From Vandiemenella viatica (lineage: Eukaryota; Arthropoda; Insecta; Orthoptera; Morabidae), in contig CM061919.1 of assembly GCA_031002005.1 (NCBI GenBank), positions 173,831,121-173,895,120 on the forward strand: a stretch of DNA of 64,000 nt, written 5' to 3'. Shown here piece after piece: positions 23,299 to 34,114 of the stretch. The notes beneath the pieces were generated by a model that made no database searches, had not been told where the DNA came from, and saw only the letters and a list, made by a program, of their open reading frames with translations. Both the position numbers and the translations under genes were made by a program. Every line of letters begins with the position of its first letter. Position 1 is the stretch's first letter.

Positions 23299-24597
23299 TC
23301 AGACAATGTGCGTGTCTTCGATTTGATCTTCCTGCTTCTCGTCGTCCGCCCAACTACACGGCGTACTTCCTACTTCGGTCCCTGCGCCTCTGCGCCTGTT
23401 TGGGTTTGGAGTTGGCTCTGTGTTGCTAGTTGGCTGATTCTTCTCTATTGGTTGTTTCTTTAGTTTTTTCCCACTTCCTTTGACTTCTTCTGTACTTTCT
23501 CTCTCTGTTGACGTTTCCCTACTTTGCTTGGTTTTGGTCTCCGTTTGTTTCCTTGCACGGCGTTTCTTACCGAGATTGGCGACCGTTGGCCTCGTCCACT
23601 CCGTTTCTTCTGCTGTGGATGGTGGGTCAGTTGTCAGCATCGGTTCTTCCTTTCCGTGATCTGACTCGATGTTGTCGTCAGTTACCATCGTGTTTTCGAG
23701 AGGTTTTTTATTTATTTTCTGCTTTTTCTCGTCCGTGTTTGTTTTTGTTTTGTCATTCCAGTCTCCATGTTGTTTAGTTTGGAGGTTTTCACTCATTTTG
23801 TTCTGGGTTTGGCGTCCCTCGTCGCTCATATTTTCTTCAGTATTCTTTGTATTGTACATTTTTTGTGACTTTATTTCTTTTTGTATCACCGTCTCAGGCG
23901 GGCACATGTCCGTTTTCATTAGTGGTGGAAACTGCTGTTGGTCTCCTAATGCGGCCTCTTCATTTTGTTTTGTTGTTTCTGAGCGCTTGGCGTATGTTAA
24001 CGGTAGTATTGTCGGTTGCATGCGAGGGCAGTTTGCTCTGATATGTTCTATTGAGTTGCAAATAGCACAAGTTCGTGGCTGCCCGTCGTATACAACAAGT
24101 GCTCTGAATCCACTTACGTTTATGTATGATGGTATGTGTTTTGTTATTTCCATTTTAACTATGCGCACTCCGTTTATCTTCTTAAATCGGATATTGCCTC
24201 CCCATTTATCTTCTGTAATTTCTATCACATTTCCGAAAGGTTTGATCGCCTGTAGAATCAGTTCGTTGGATATTTCAAATGGCAGATTTAACACTCTTAT
24301 ATGTCTTTTGCCCATTCCTGCGTTTGTTACTTGAACATTACTTACATTTCCATCGGCATGGTGGAATTTCAAATTGCCTGTATTTTCTTCTATTACGCTG
24401 ACACAATATTCCTCACTTGTCATTTTGACAAACACACAGTTTTGAAATGAATCTAATTGAATTCCCAATATTTCTTCATCTATTAATTTTACTTTGTCGA
24501 ACAGCCACTCATGTATCTCGTACGCCGTTGGCCTTACGAAAGCACGATCGAATGTGAATTTTACGGTGTTTTTTCTTGTTATTGCGGTGGCTGCCAT
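23299..24597 (-). CDS. LINE ORF1 nucleic-acid-binding protein (gag-like)
   Basis: An intact 432-codon frame beginning with ATG. Residues about 98-172 resemble an RRM-like fold (RHIRVLNLPFEI ... FGNVIEI). They are followed by the Tx1-type phrase DGQPRTCAIC and one CCHC zinc knuckle, C177-X2-C180-X4-H185-X4-C190. Residues about 220-432 are low-complexity and highly charged (Lys, Glu, Thr, Asn), with a basic patch KKRRARK near 345. In the L1/Tx1 group this protein coats the element RNA to form the ribonucleoprotein. It ends at a TGA immediately followed by the ORF2 ATG. It is the only undamaged reading frame of the element. Confidence 0.88.
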   Translation of the reverse strand: MAATAITRKNTVKFTFDRAFVRPTAYEIHEWLFDKVKLIDEEILGIQLDSFQNCVFVKMTSEEYCVSVIEENTGNLKFHHADGNVSNVQVTNAGMGKRHIRVLNLPFEISNELILQAIKPFGNVIEITEDKWGGNIRFKKINGVRIVKMEITKHIPSYINVSGFRALVVYDGQPRTCAICNSIEHIRANCPRMQPTILPLTYAKRSETTKQNEEAALGDQQQFPPLMKTDMCPPETVIQKEIKSQKMYNTKNTEENMSDEGRQTQNKMSENLQTKQHGDWNDKTKTNTDEKKQKINKKPLENTMVTDDNIESDHGKEEPMLTTDPPSTAEETEWTRPTVANLGKKRRARKQTETKTKQSRETSTERESTEEVKGSGKKLKKQPIEKNQPTSNTEPTPNPNRRRGAGTEVGSTPCSWADDEKQEDQIEDTHIV

Positions 24598-24841
24598 TTC
24601 TTACCTTTAACTGTAGTAGTCGCCTCTACTCGGCTGAGAAGATGGTTTTCTATTACACTCACACAAAACTTCTACACTGCACGCTACTGTTGATCGCTGC
24701 GGCGTTGACCGACTACACGGATGTTGTTGCAAACACGTCCGTACCTGACGGCCGCTGACAGCGGACTAGCACTCGAGCCAGTTAACCCCGTGTCAGCGCC
24801 GGACACCATCACGTTGCAGCAGCCAGCTGAGCCAACGGGGA
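24598..24841 (-). promoter_or_regulatory. LINE 5' UTR / presumed internal promoter
   Basis: GC-richer leader between the ORF1 ATG and AT-rich flanking DNA that begins near 24842. Full-length LINEs of this group carry an internal RNA polymerase II promoter here. I see no specific initiator element, so the role is by position only, and the right boundary is set by the composition change. Confidence 0.5.
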
Positions 24842-26460
24842 GGGCATAAATTGTTTAAGTACTGTATTTTCAAAATTCCTTGTGGTTCATTATTTTTATG
24901 TTTGTAATAGGGAAATTGGGGTAGGTTATTTTCGAATTTATATAGTCAGCTTCATCACTTTTTTAAGTTTAAGAAATAAGTATTACAAATTTTTACTCTT
25001 TAAGAGCAGCTAAGAATTCTACGATAAATCTTAGTAAGTGACACTTAAAGTTAAATCCAAAAGTGAACCTGATCTCGATGGTCTACAACTAAGGAAGTCG
25101 TTAGTTTGTAATTTGCAAGTAGTTAATATTACTATTAGCGTTGCTCTGATTTACCATATAGTGGGTGACACAGATTTCGTTGAACATATCATATGTCTTA
25201 CGCATATGTAAGGGACGATATATATGGGATTTGACAACAGCAGCCATCCCGATATTCACCTGCTGTGACCTAGGCAAATGACGGCTGGAGCGGTTCGTCA
25301 AGGCATCTTCTGTTGGATGCCAAGTGTTCTCGATAGATAAATCCGTTCTTATCTATTCCATTTCCTCATTGCTGCTCTTCGCAAAAACGAGTAAAATGAA
25401 TCGGTTTGGCTCTAATTACTTTAAACTTATTTTCTACTTATGATTGGTTGTAGGTAATAATTAATGGCTACAGTGTTTAGAAGAATACCACTTAGAAATT
25501 ATTTCAAATCTCGTCTCAGTCTGCTCACTTTCAATTGACGGTCATATTCTCGTGGACATGCTCCTTACCTCACATCCGCTTCCATTGCCTACCCCTAAGG
25601 GCAGACCGCTGTATCCAGGAAAATGTGTGGCAAATTTGTCAGCAGGGGCAAGGGCAGCAGAATGGGGATACATCAGAGTGATCTTGATCCGTCTCTGTTA
25701 AGTGAACGGGCCATACCTGCAAACATTCTGTTAACTGTCACAAACTTTCGAAACAGAATTTGTTCCATTCACACGAGAGTTAATGAGTGATACCAGTTAT
25801 GAGATAAGCATACCACTCTGACAGAGATTAAGTTAACTATTGGCAACGCATTGAAGCCATTTCCTAATGTTACTTCTGAGTAGACAGATGTCCATGGGTT
25901 TAGTGTTAAATCTATCAGTCTCGCGTCATCATGCCTTGTTTTCAGATCTATGGTCGTTGTGACATCATAATGGTGTTCGGGGCTCACCTCGTGGCTAGCT
26001 GTTTGACCATGTCAGGTAACAACGTTATCTGACTATTTTATAAATGTTTTGTAATAATAATCTTTGTAGGTATATGTACTTAGGAGTCACGTTATCAGAG
26101 AGCGTAGTTTTATGGCAGAGAGAAGTAAGACGGAGGGAAGAAAAGACTGTACTTATTGTGTAACCAGTGAACGTATTAAATATTAAGTACTAAAATATGA
26201 AAGTAAACTGTGTTATTGAATCTTAAGTTTATTAGTATAGTAGTAGGTTTGGTATAATCTGCCAACTTCATTGCCGGTCATCGCCTGGCTAATTGATGGC
26301 AGCGTGATTAATAAATTCGTTCGTATAACAAATCTTACAAACACCAGTGCTGGAAGAAATGTTTATCTTTTGGTTCTTGGCAAGCAGAGTAAAAGAGGTG
26401 ATAATGCTCGATTTCTGGTTACGTTCTTCGTCAAATCTCAATGCTCACCGCACTGCGTGG
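24842..26460. other. AT-rich stretch, no supported gene
   Basis: AT-rich, with a moderately GC-richer patch at 25550-25700. Short open frames at 25101-25301 and 25769-25987 have no recognisable features. Nothing recurrent seen. Confidence 0.45.
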
Positions 26461-26464
26461 GAAA

Positions 26465-26700
26465 TGAGAACAGATAACACTGTTGATGGTGATTCGTCTG
26501 TCAGATGTGGTCACTAAATTTGGGGTCCACAAAGAGTGTCTTTCGGAAGAGTAGGCCCTAATAAGCTGTCATCAAATGTAACTCTGTCCCTACTTTTATT
26601 TCTCATCCACAGCACTAATAACACACTACACTAAAACACACACACACACACCTTCAGAATCACCAACACACACAGTAACACTTACGAAAACTATTCACAT
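26465..26700 (-). repeat. Dispersed repeat, family C (minus copy) with (CA)n
   Basis: cgtctgtcagatgtgg near 26495 and ttcggaagagtaggccct near 26545 are reverse complements of segments of the copy at 19255-19525. A (ca)n tract at 26636-26653 lies where the other copy has a degraded equivalent. Confidence 0.6.
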
Positions 26701-26845
26701 TGGGAAAGGCAACGGGATACCAGCTAATTGAAATTCTAAGTTGCTGAGCAGATGTATCATCTTCGCATAATGGTTATGGTACGCAATTAGATACCACTAG
26801 CTGTTTTGCCGTTTCTCATTTCTGGAGTTTACATACCTTCTAGAC

Positions 26846-27149
26846 AGTGGTTCCCAATTAGTTTTCTCGAGTACCACTTCAAGAAAGAGCTCACTATCGC
26901 TTACCCCCATTATAGCTGAAGTGATAAATAATTGCGTTTGTCCCAGTCGAATGCTTCGCACAACAGCATTACAGAAATATAATTCACACACACAGTTTGT
27001 CTTAATATAGATTTTTGGCGAGTACTGTTTTCCTAATTCTTTTTTTAACTATCGGAGTGATTACCTTAGGCAAGAGATTACTGCGCGTACCCCTTGAAGC
27101 AATCTCACGTACCCCTGAGGGTACGCGTACCACTAATTGGGAACCACTG
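26846..27149. mobile_element. 304-bp hAT-type MITE with 8-bp TSD
   Basis: Ends agtggttcccaattagt and its reverse complement actaattgggaaccact(g) form ~17-bp terminal inverted repeats of the CAGTGGTTCCCAA type seen in hAT elements. Flanking 8-mers ttctagac (26838-26845) and ctctagac (27150-27157) match at 7 of 8. No transposase; the open frame overlapping the left half is incidental. Confidence 0.82.
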
Positions 27150-27197
27150 CTCTAGACTGATTATTCCTCTGATGAATTTGTATTCTGTGAAAAGTTT

Positions 27198-27720
27198 CTA
27201 CATATAAATCTTCATAAGTGCTATGAAGTTCACAAAATTGTAGGTGGCAGAGGGTGCTTTGTACCAAAACAAATCTCTACTCTGCGTATTCCAACCCCGA
27301 ATGGAACGACGGAAGAAAGAATTCATACAAGCATCAATGGGGAACCTTATTTCTCGAATCTTATCTCTTCTGCCATTGCGAACCAAATAATTTTGTGGAC
27401 CAAGTATTCCATCGAACTCGTAACTAAAATTGGATGTATGTATGTTTACCAATAAGTTCAAACAAAACCTACGTCGTCTGTCTACCGGAGCTGAATCAAC
27501 GAATCAGTTCTGTGGCGCTTTCGTAAGGACTGTGGCAAGCAGTCACGAATCGAGCGTCTCTTCTCTGTACTTTCTCTTTACTATCAATCAACCCCTTACG
27601 AATCAGATCCCATATGACACAATGGTAGTCCAAATGTGGACGCACAAGAGTTTTGTACGCCATCTACTTTGTTTGTGCATAAAATTTTTTCAGTATTCGA
27701 TCTGTGAATAGTCTCCTTAA
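27198..27720 (-). pseudogene. 3'-terminal LINE fragment (CR1/RTE-type)
   Basis: Minus strand, read downward from 27720: one frame contains YKTLVRPHLDYHCVIWDLI and EKVQRRDARFVTACHSP. This is the same reverse-transcriptase tail as at 3960-4368. After frame changes, the 27198-27461 frame supplies the true C-terminus: DKIREIRFPIDACMNSFFRR then SIRGWNTQSRDL, matching the usual 'dSFFprtIr.WN.Lp' ending. The catalytic core is absent and several frameshifts are present. Confidence 0.75.
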
Positions 27721-27724
27721 TGAT

Positions 27725-30075
27725 CCCTAAATCGGTTTCCGTGCCCAATACCCGCTCCTCTAAACGAATATTCAGTTTTCTTTGGTTTTATATTTAATCC
27801 CTTTTAGAGTATTTCTTCACCATAATCACGAATCCACACTTGTAATTTGTTGATAGCAATTGACCATCAATGAACGACATGCTGGAAATATATGCTTTTA
27901 CAATCGTGACAACTATTACGGAGCACATCTGTTGGGGGAAAAAAAATCTATCTTACGATGCATTGTGATGACGGGCTGAAAATACTTGTCTGACAACTTT
28001 TCGCCCACGGCCGGTAGCTGTGTTTTGTCATTCTTGTCAGCAGGCGGTGTTTATGGCTGTGAAGGCCTCCTCAGCGACACTTACTGTGGCTCTACAACAT
28101 GACAAGTGGACGTGCTATCGACTTTTCATGCTGCGTGCGACCCACGTGTGCGTGATCTGCCTGTGCACGTGGCATAGCACCCACTGTCAACACGCACTCA
28201 GGCATTCCTCCACGAGTTACAGGCTTAACATTTCTCTCCCTGTATTCGGAATTATACTAAAACGTATTTGAATCCTCGCTCAGCAATCATGCAAACTCAA
28301 TCAAGATAACGTAGATACATGTTACTACATGAGCTTCTTTATACTGCCATGAGTCTTGAATATTTTTATTCAATTCTCTTCGGATCTTGAGCTAATAACT
28401 TCTACGCTACATAGTATTAATCTATGTCATGATACCTGTTTCATACCGATTAGGCTCAGTTTTAATTACTGTTGTCCGCATTTTTAAGCTGAAATGTAGA
28501 AGAAGTGATACATTCTGAATTTAATCGGCCGTTTCAGTCTCTCTAAAGAAAATAGCAGAGGGCGTAGTTAATAATAATGTAAAAAAGAAAACTCAAAAAG
28601 ATCGTCTGTAAAATAAGGCAATCTGCTGCACGCAAAATCAAATTTCTATTTTGAATAATACTGTAGTTTAGTCTAAGGGTTGTAAGCGAAAAAATTTACA
28701 GTCTCACTGTTGGTAAGTTACTAGATTTTAAACTGACCATTAAATCAAAGAGAGCCTTTCTTTTTTCGTGTGGAGTCTGATAGGGTACACCTTGCGTGTA
28801 TGAAAGGAAAATCCTATAATATAGAATCGTTCTTGAAATGCTGGCCCTATGCTGTAGCAACTGCTTATTTTACAGCGCCTTTTGCTTCTTGGATACACCA
28901 AAATGGCGAACAATAGCTTCCTCTCTTCTGGTTAACATAAGTTGTTGTCCTGAAAACAACCTGTTTCTTGTTAAATAACCCTTTTCAGGTTTTCCACTAT
29001 TTAATATTTATGTCAAAGACTGCATGAATAATTTACAAATCTTTTTCAATTTTTACACACTAAATTATAACATTCGTTCCTATGACTCAACACTCTGTTA
29101 CTTTACCCTACAATATTGTTTTGATACTCCTGGCTAAGATTAACTATATTAATCCTAACCCAATCCAGCTCACAGACTAGCCAACTTAATTATTGAAACT
29201 CTTATGCAGAAGTTTGTACATTAACATAAACTATTTCATATTTATTAGTTATTCGGTAGTTATCTCACACGTACATAGAACTGGAGGATTCTCGTATCCG
29301 GAAGAGTTTTCTTATCAATTTTTATGGCCAGTGAATTGTAACTTCCTGACCTAGGTAGCTGAACTCAGCTCGCATTTGCTTCTTTTATTTTTCCGTTTTA
29401 CCCCCTGACATACCCAAAAACATTGTTGAAAAACGATAACGATTGAAACCCATTACTACGACCAACAAGTAGTTCGCAAAAGGGATTGATTTACAATTAA
29501 TAATGCGAAGGATAATAAGTGTGATGTGGAAATTATAATTACAATTAGACGATGCGCTGGTATTTATTTTCCTACTTATCTTCTTAAACGTCTCATTTTC
29601 CAGTAAAACAGTTAATAACTGAATGTTGTGGGCGATTTCCTCAATTGAAATTCATAAAAATTGAAAATAGTTCCATATTATTTCTTCCTTTAGTGATAAT
29701 GAGTGCACACGTTGAAAGGCGAACTTGAAATTCAATTGAAGGTCCACAGATGTAATGTAAAATAAGCCTGGTATTGCCCTTCCGAATTTTGAGAGTTTTT
29801 TTTTTTTTTTTTTTTTAATATTCTGCTTGTTGTCGACACATTCAAGCTTGCTTGCAGCAGTTATAGGAGTTATCTACCAGACTTATCTTCTCATAAGCTG
29901 AAAAATTTTGGCCGGACACTTAACTGCCTGAATAAACAATGAAGCTATATTCGGTTTTTAAGTAGCAAATAATATCATTGAAAGAACTCTTCATAACGCT
30001 TCTTATCTGTTACTTGTATGACGCAGACAATCTCATTGTCCCACTTAAACATAATATTAGTTCCAGTCACATCGT
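27725..30075. other. No supported gene
   Basis: AT-rich, with one GC-richer patch at about 28005-28240 whose open frame has no domain signature. A ~22-bp poly-T tract lies at 29797-29818. No repeat partner seen. Confidence 0.4.
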
Positions 30076-30081
30076 TCCTTA

Positions 30082-30399
30082 GGGAGCGTCCACAAACCAC
30101 GTAGCTCCATTTTGGCCTCCTGTTAACCCCCCCACGTAGCACGTAGCTTTTTTCCCTTTTGATTCCAGAAGACATTTTGTACTTTTTTCTCTTGTCAGCT
30201 ATTGTAAATTGTATGCGGAGATAATTAACTGAGGGAAATAATTATTCTGTTACTCATTTTAACAGTGAAAATTGTTATGAGAGGAAAGCTACGTGGCCTG
30301 AATCGGAACCCCCCCCCTCTCCCCCCACGTAGCTCAGCGTAGCCTTTCAGCCAACCCCTCCCCACCCTGGACCGAGCCACGTAGTTTGTGCACGGTCCC
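30082..30399. mobile_element. 318-bp PIF/Harbinger-like MITE with TTA TSD
   Basis: Left end gggagcgtccacaaaccacg and right end, reverse-complemented, gggaccgtgcacaaactacg form terminal inverted repeats of ~27 bp. TTA flanks both sides (30079-30081, 30400-30402), the 3-bp target length of PIF/Harbinger elements. The same end type (gggtgcgtccataaaccacg, next to TTA) occurs in both palindrome arms. An open frame inside is incidental. Confidence 0.78.
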
Positions 30400-30879
30400 T
30401 TATACCTTTACATATGTCACACTTGTGACGGCTTTTCAAAATGAAACCAGAATGTTATACGAGTCTAATTGTAAGATAAGATTTCAGAGATACTAGGCCG
30501 AGTGTCACCCTTCCGTTGTAATGCCAAAGTGTCAATAAATAATATGTTCGTTAAACCAAAATTCATTGTTTAATTTGTTATGTAGGACGCCCATACTTCT
30601 CTTTTGTGTATGGAGTAGGTAGACCTACTAATCTTCAGTCCAGTCTTATGATTCTTTATTGACTAAAGTAAACAAAAAGTCATCCCACTTCAGGCTATTA
30701 AAGAATATAATCTTCACAGATGTCTAGCCTGGTGGTGTCGAGAAAACGCAACGTTTCGATGGCTAGCTTGTGGCATCAGTCGGTTGCAAGCCAATTGAGA
30801 CTGCTTCCATTGACCAGCTTTGCCTTATATGCTCGCCATACTGAGCTCAGTGGACCAGGAGGCGAGTGACTTCCTAATG

Positions 30880-31150
30880 GTGGCTTCCCATGGCATGGTG
30901 GTTTTGGGTTTCGCGCCATGAAGCTGAATTGTACGGATCAGCATGCGCCACAGGCTACCCCTCGCCCTCGCAGCCGGCTCCCAACCACGTTACCTAGTGT
31001 TGTTTCAGCTACCCGGGCGTGTGATGTTTACCGACTGAGTGACGGACAAAGGTGAGCCGTCCCGTTCAGTAGAGGTGGCTCCCTTCCCCCTGTCCACTGT
31101 TGATAGCTAGACCGGTGCGGCCGGCAAATGCGTGGGCCGTGGGAAGCCAG
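30880..31150 (-). repeat. Dispersed repeat, family D
   Basis: Read on the minus strand it matches 49650-49860: cagtcggtaaacatca, gggtagctgaaac, acactaggtaacgtggt and gtggcgcatgctgatc. A shorter stretch of the same family lies within the MITE at 55915-56277. GC-rich; class unknown. Confidence 0.6.
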
Positions 31151-31572
31151 CTTAAGAGTTCAAGACCAGTCTCCCAAGAAAAATTGAAGTGGGCAAGATG
31201 AGAACACACGCGCCGAGTTAACTAGTGACATCGCACTAACAATCTAATACAGAAAACGCGCCTTATACAAAATCCCATCCTCACACAGAGGCAGTTAAAC
31301 AAAATCCTACCGTGAGACGACACAACTCAAACGACTTCCTCCTGCACTTTAAATTCGATCTTCTTACCATTGAGCCAAATTCCTAGATCCTGTGTTCAGT
31401 CCTTTGATTGCTGGTGGAAAAACTCTCAGAAGAAGAAAACCACAAACACACTGTGAACTGAAGCTGAAGGCCGGCAAACGGCAAGCACTCGAGCTTACTC
31501 AGCTTTACGATAGTTACGAGACAGCTCAGTGGAGGTGGTCACAGTAGTCTTGCAACTAATGGAAGTCACGAG

Positions 31573-31783
31573 TCAGCCTCGATAGCGTAGGACCCGCGTG
31601 CCGAAGGTCGACGGTTCGAGTCCGGCCGAGGGCATGGGTGTTTAAGTGTTGTGTCTCTGTGTCAATGTGTCTGTACTTAGAAGCTACAACCTACTAGAGA
31701 AATTGATCACTGGAAGAATCATAATACCACATTAAGCTGGCTGTATGGCCTACGTCGCCGTAGGAAAAAAAAAAAAAAAAATT
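31573..31783 (+). mobile_element. SINE with perfect 14-bp TSD, tRNA-derived family E
   Basis: The best-defined SINE insertion in the window. The 14-mer atggaagtcacgag flanks both sides (31559-31572 and 31784-31797) without mismatch. The head resembles a tRNA (gcctcgatagcgtaggaccc) with the B box ggttcgagtcc at about 31613-31623. A ~140-bp body follows, ending gtcgccgtagg and an A-tail of about 17-18 bases. TSD plus A-tail shows retroposition by a LINE machinery, and the clean TSD indicates a recent event. Confidence 0.92.
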
Positions 31784-32215
31784 ATGGAAGTCACGAGCCA
31801 GGTTTCGAAATAAAATCCATTTGGACAGCGTGTGACCTCCAATCACATATCAAATTCTGAATTGTGGAATTAATGGGGGTAATGGTCCGTTTTTCCTATT
31901 TGAGACAGCGGCGGCCGTATAGAGGTGCCAACAACATACTCCTGATTTTCTCACCTCGAGGGAAGTCAGCACTCGGCCTTTCCTCCATGAGACTATATTT
32001 TTCAATAGGCTGAGTGTCCAACTAACCTTACAGGTTGCAAGAAAAAATACACGCCTTCATCAAGAAGTAACATGCGGTTATCCAGTTCGTGGTTAGTGCC
32101 TCTACCAACGGATTTGCGCAATTTCCTATTTTTTCAATAAGTAAAATGTAAATTCCAGCATGAACTGAGCTGCTATGCCCGTCTGTAATCGCTGAGGGTG
32201 ATATATATATATATA

Positions 32216-32454
32216 TTTTGATTCTGGCTTTACGCCTCGACGACGTCGAGGTGACTTAAAGCGTGAAAACACTGGGGGCCAGGAACGGGAAGGAATTCAG
32301 CCATGGCCTTTTGAATGAATCATCCCGGCATTCGCCTGGAATAATTTGGGGAAACCATGCTAAACCTAAATCTGGATGGCCGGACGGGGATTCGAACACA
32401 CGTCCTCCTGAATGCGAGGCCAGAACGTTAACCATTCACCCACCACGCTCGGTG
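32216..32454 (-). mobile_element. SINE copy, tRNA-derived family A (near full length)
   Basis: Plus-strand reading: tail-side gctttacgcctcgacgacgt, then gggaaggaattcagccatgg, gcattcgcctggaataattt, inverted B box ggggattcgaacacacgtcc, and head cattcacccaccacgctcgg. An (at)n tract at about 32198-32216 abuts the tail. The open frame across it, with DSNTRPPECEARTL, is translated SINE sequence. Confidence 0.88.
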
Positions 32455-32459
32455 AGGAC

Positions 32460-33585
32460 AATGAGAGATCTGAACTGAGCTACTGTTTGACACTGTAATA
32501 GAGCTCGGCCTGTGAATGTTTTATCATGAGTTGTAAGGAAAGAGCAAAAGTCACAAGTCTGTCTCCAGCATAGTCACATCATTTTATTTTCACTAGGGGT
32601 TGTATTGTCTCTTGGTGACGGGAAATTTATGCGTGTGAATTCCACGTTTCTTTGGCATCGGTAAGAGCCAGGTGACTCATATCTGCGCTGAAAGACCGAA
32701 CGATTTATGACAGGCCGCAAAGTTAAAAGCTTTACGCATTCAATGAAATTCAAAGGACAGTATAGGGACTGTGCCAAAATGAGGATTTCCTGGTACAGTA
32801 GAAAGTTGAAACTAGAGAAACGATGCTTCGGAGAAAAAGTCAGGTTGCGGAACACCTCTGTTGGGAACCAGCGAATCAAACTGTGTTATGAACTTTTAGA
32901 AACCATAAGTTTTTTATGTTGCATGAGTAGCGCCAATGGAGATCGTGGACGACCTGCCAAACGCTGCGACTCGCTGAAATTTCCCGCGTATTCTAAAACT
33001 CCGGAGCCTGCAAGTTTTCAACGGGGCGAACAAGCGGGAGAGAAGACATTCTGTTTCTGACCAGCAAACAATCCGAACCGGCGCACCACTGGAGATTGCC
33101 GCTGCGGGGAGCTACGTCGCCAAGTGACCTTGCGCCCAGCTGATCAACAGGGTCCGTGAAACTCTGTTTTACCCGCACGGTAAAGAACGTCGGCTATCTC
33201 TTGCATCATTCAACCCTATGCAACGCTCTGAGATGAGAATCATGCTCTAAATTGTTCAAAAGAAACTTTTAATATTCAGTTCTGTTCAATAAACCAATCA
33301 CTTTTATATTCAAAGAAAATAATAGGTGTTGTAAACCCTGCTTTCAATAACTTCCTTTTCAATGTATCAGTATATCATTTGAATAGATGAAGATTTATGT
33401 TTTTAATGGTAATTTAAAATTACAATTGCTTTGATTAACAGTATTTCAGAATTGGAATGTCGCTTCTCTCGGATAGAGAACACTTCCATTCTTGGCGCCT
33501 ACCCGGGATTAATTTTGTTAATTAATTTATTAATTAATGCATCTCATTATTTAATTTTAATTTTAATAACGTCATAAAAACCAAA
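32460..33585. other. No supported gene
   Basis: Mixed composition. A 117-codon plus-strand frame (32707-33060) is basic and Cys-poor with no family signature. The patch 32940-33170 is GC-richer. No repeat partner seen. A host exon cannot be excluded without RNA data. Confidence 0.35.
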
Positions 33586-33589
33586 CGTT

Positions 33590-33802
33590 ACAGGCTTTAC
33601 GGCTTGTGGACGTCGAGGTCAATAAAGTAGGAACGAGAAAAAATTCTGCCACGGTCTTATGAAGAAACCATTCCGGCATTCGCCTGTAGTGATTTCCGAG
33701 AAATCACAGAAAATTGAAATCTGGACGACCGGACGGGAATTTGAACCCACGTCCTTCCGTATGCCAGGTCTGAAGGTTACCACTCATCCACTAACGAAAT
33801 CC
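33590..33802 (-). mobile_element. SINE copy, tRNA-derived family A (diverged)
   Basis: Tail side reads aggctttacggcttgtggac. The body has attccggcattcgcctgtag, the degenerate inverted B box gggaatttgaacccacgtcc, and head cactcatccactaacg. More substituted than the 32216 copy. Confidence 0.75.
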
Positions 33803-33984
33803 TTGCTATCATCAATAACAACTAAGAAATGTCTGACGTGGTGTAATTACAATGGCTAACTGTCCTGTTTTAATAGTTGATTTCTTGGAACAAGGTTGTT
33901 GTAGTGAAAATCTTTTTTTTTTTAAATTACAGTTTGTAATGAAAAAACGTTGATTTCTTGGGATCTGGGACAACCGCCTGCGCT

Positions 33985-34110
33985 AAGTGCCGGTCAGCGA
34001 CAGGTAGTTATGAATGGAATGAGTTACCAAGAGAAATAATGAATAATTTACCGAAAACGTTGAAAGAATTTAAAGATAAAATTTGTAGAGGGCAAATGTA
34101 GGTGGGTGCA
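33985..34110 (+). pseudogene. C-terminal LINE reverse-transcriptase fragment
   Basis: A short plus-strand frame reads SYEWNELPREIMNNLPKTLKEF, the 'WN.LP..i......l..Fk' ending typical of CR1/RTE/Jockey-like ORF2 proteins, and stops soon after. No upstream catalytic part is present. Opposite orientation to the other fragments. Confidence 0.55.
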
Positions 34111-34114
34111 GGAT

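Larger units (their letters stand above)
19745..24841 (-). mobile_element. Near-complete Tx1/L1-type LINE
   Basis: A ~5.1-kb minus-strand non-LTR retrotransposon. Transcribed order: GC-richer 5' UTR (about 24841-24598), ORF1 with zinc knuckle (24597-23299), ORF2 endonuclease (23298-22816), reverse transcriptase (22831-20366), C-terminal CCHC (20412-19957), 3' UTR and A-tracts. ORF1's RRM-like region followed by QPRTCAIC...C, and the reverse-transcriptase motifs LLNSDYKI and LDFDRAFDRV, fit the L1/Tx1 group better than Jockey, CR1 or R1. Only two frameshifts break ORF2, so the copy is relatively young. I could not identify a target-site duplication. The outer ends are approximate. Confidence 0.85.

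Noticed and set aside
32263..32478. Open frame with DSNTRPPECEARTL as a conserved protein
   Set aside because: The same peptide recurs on both strands at 35133-35522 and 50756-51016 because it is translated SINE sequence.
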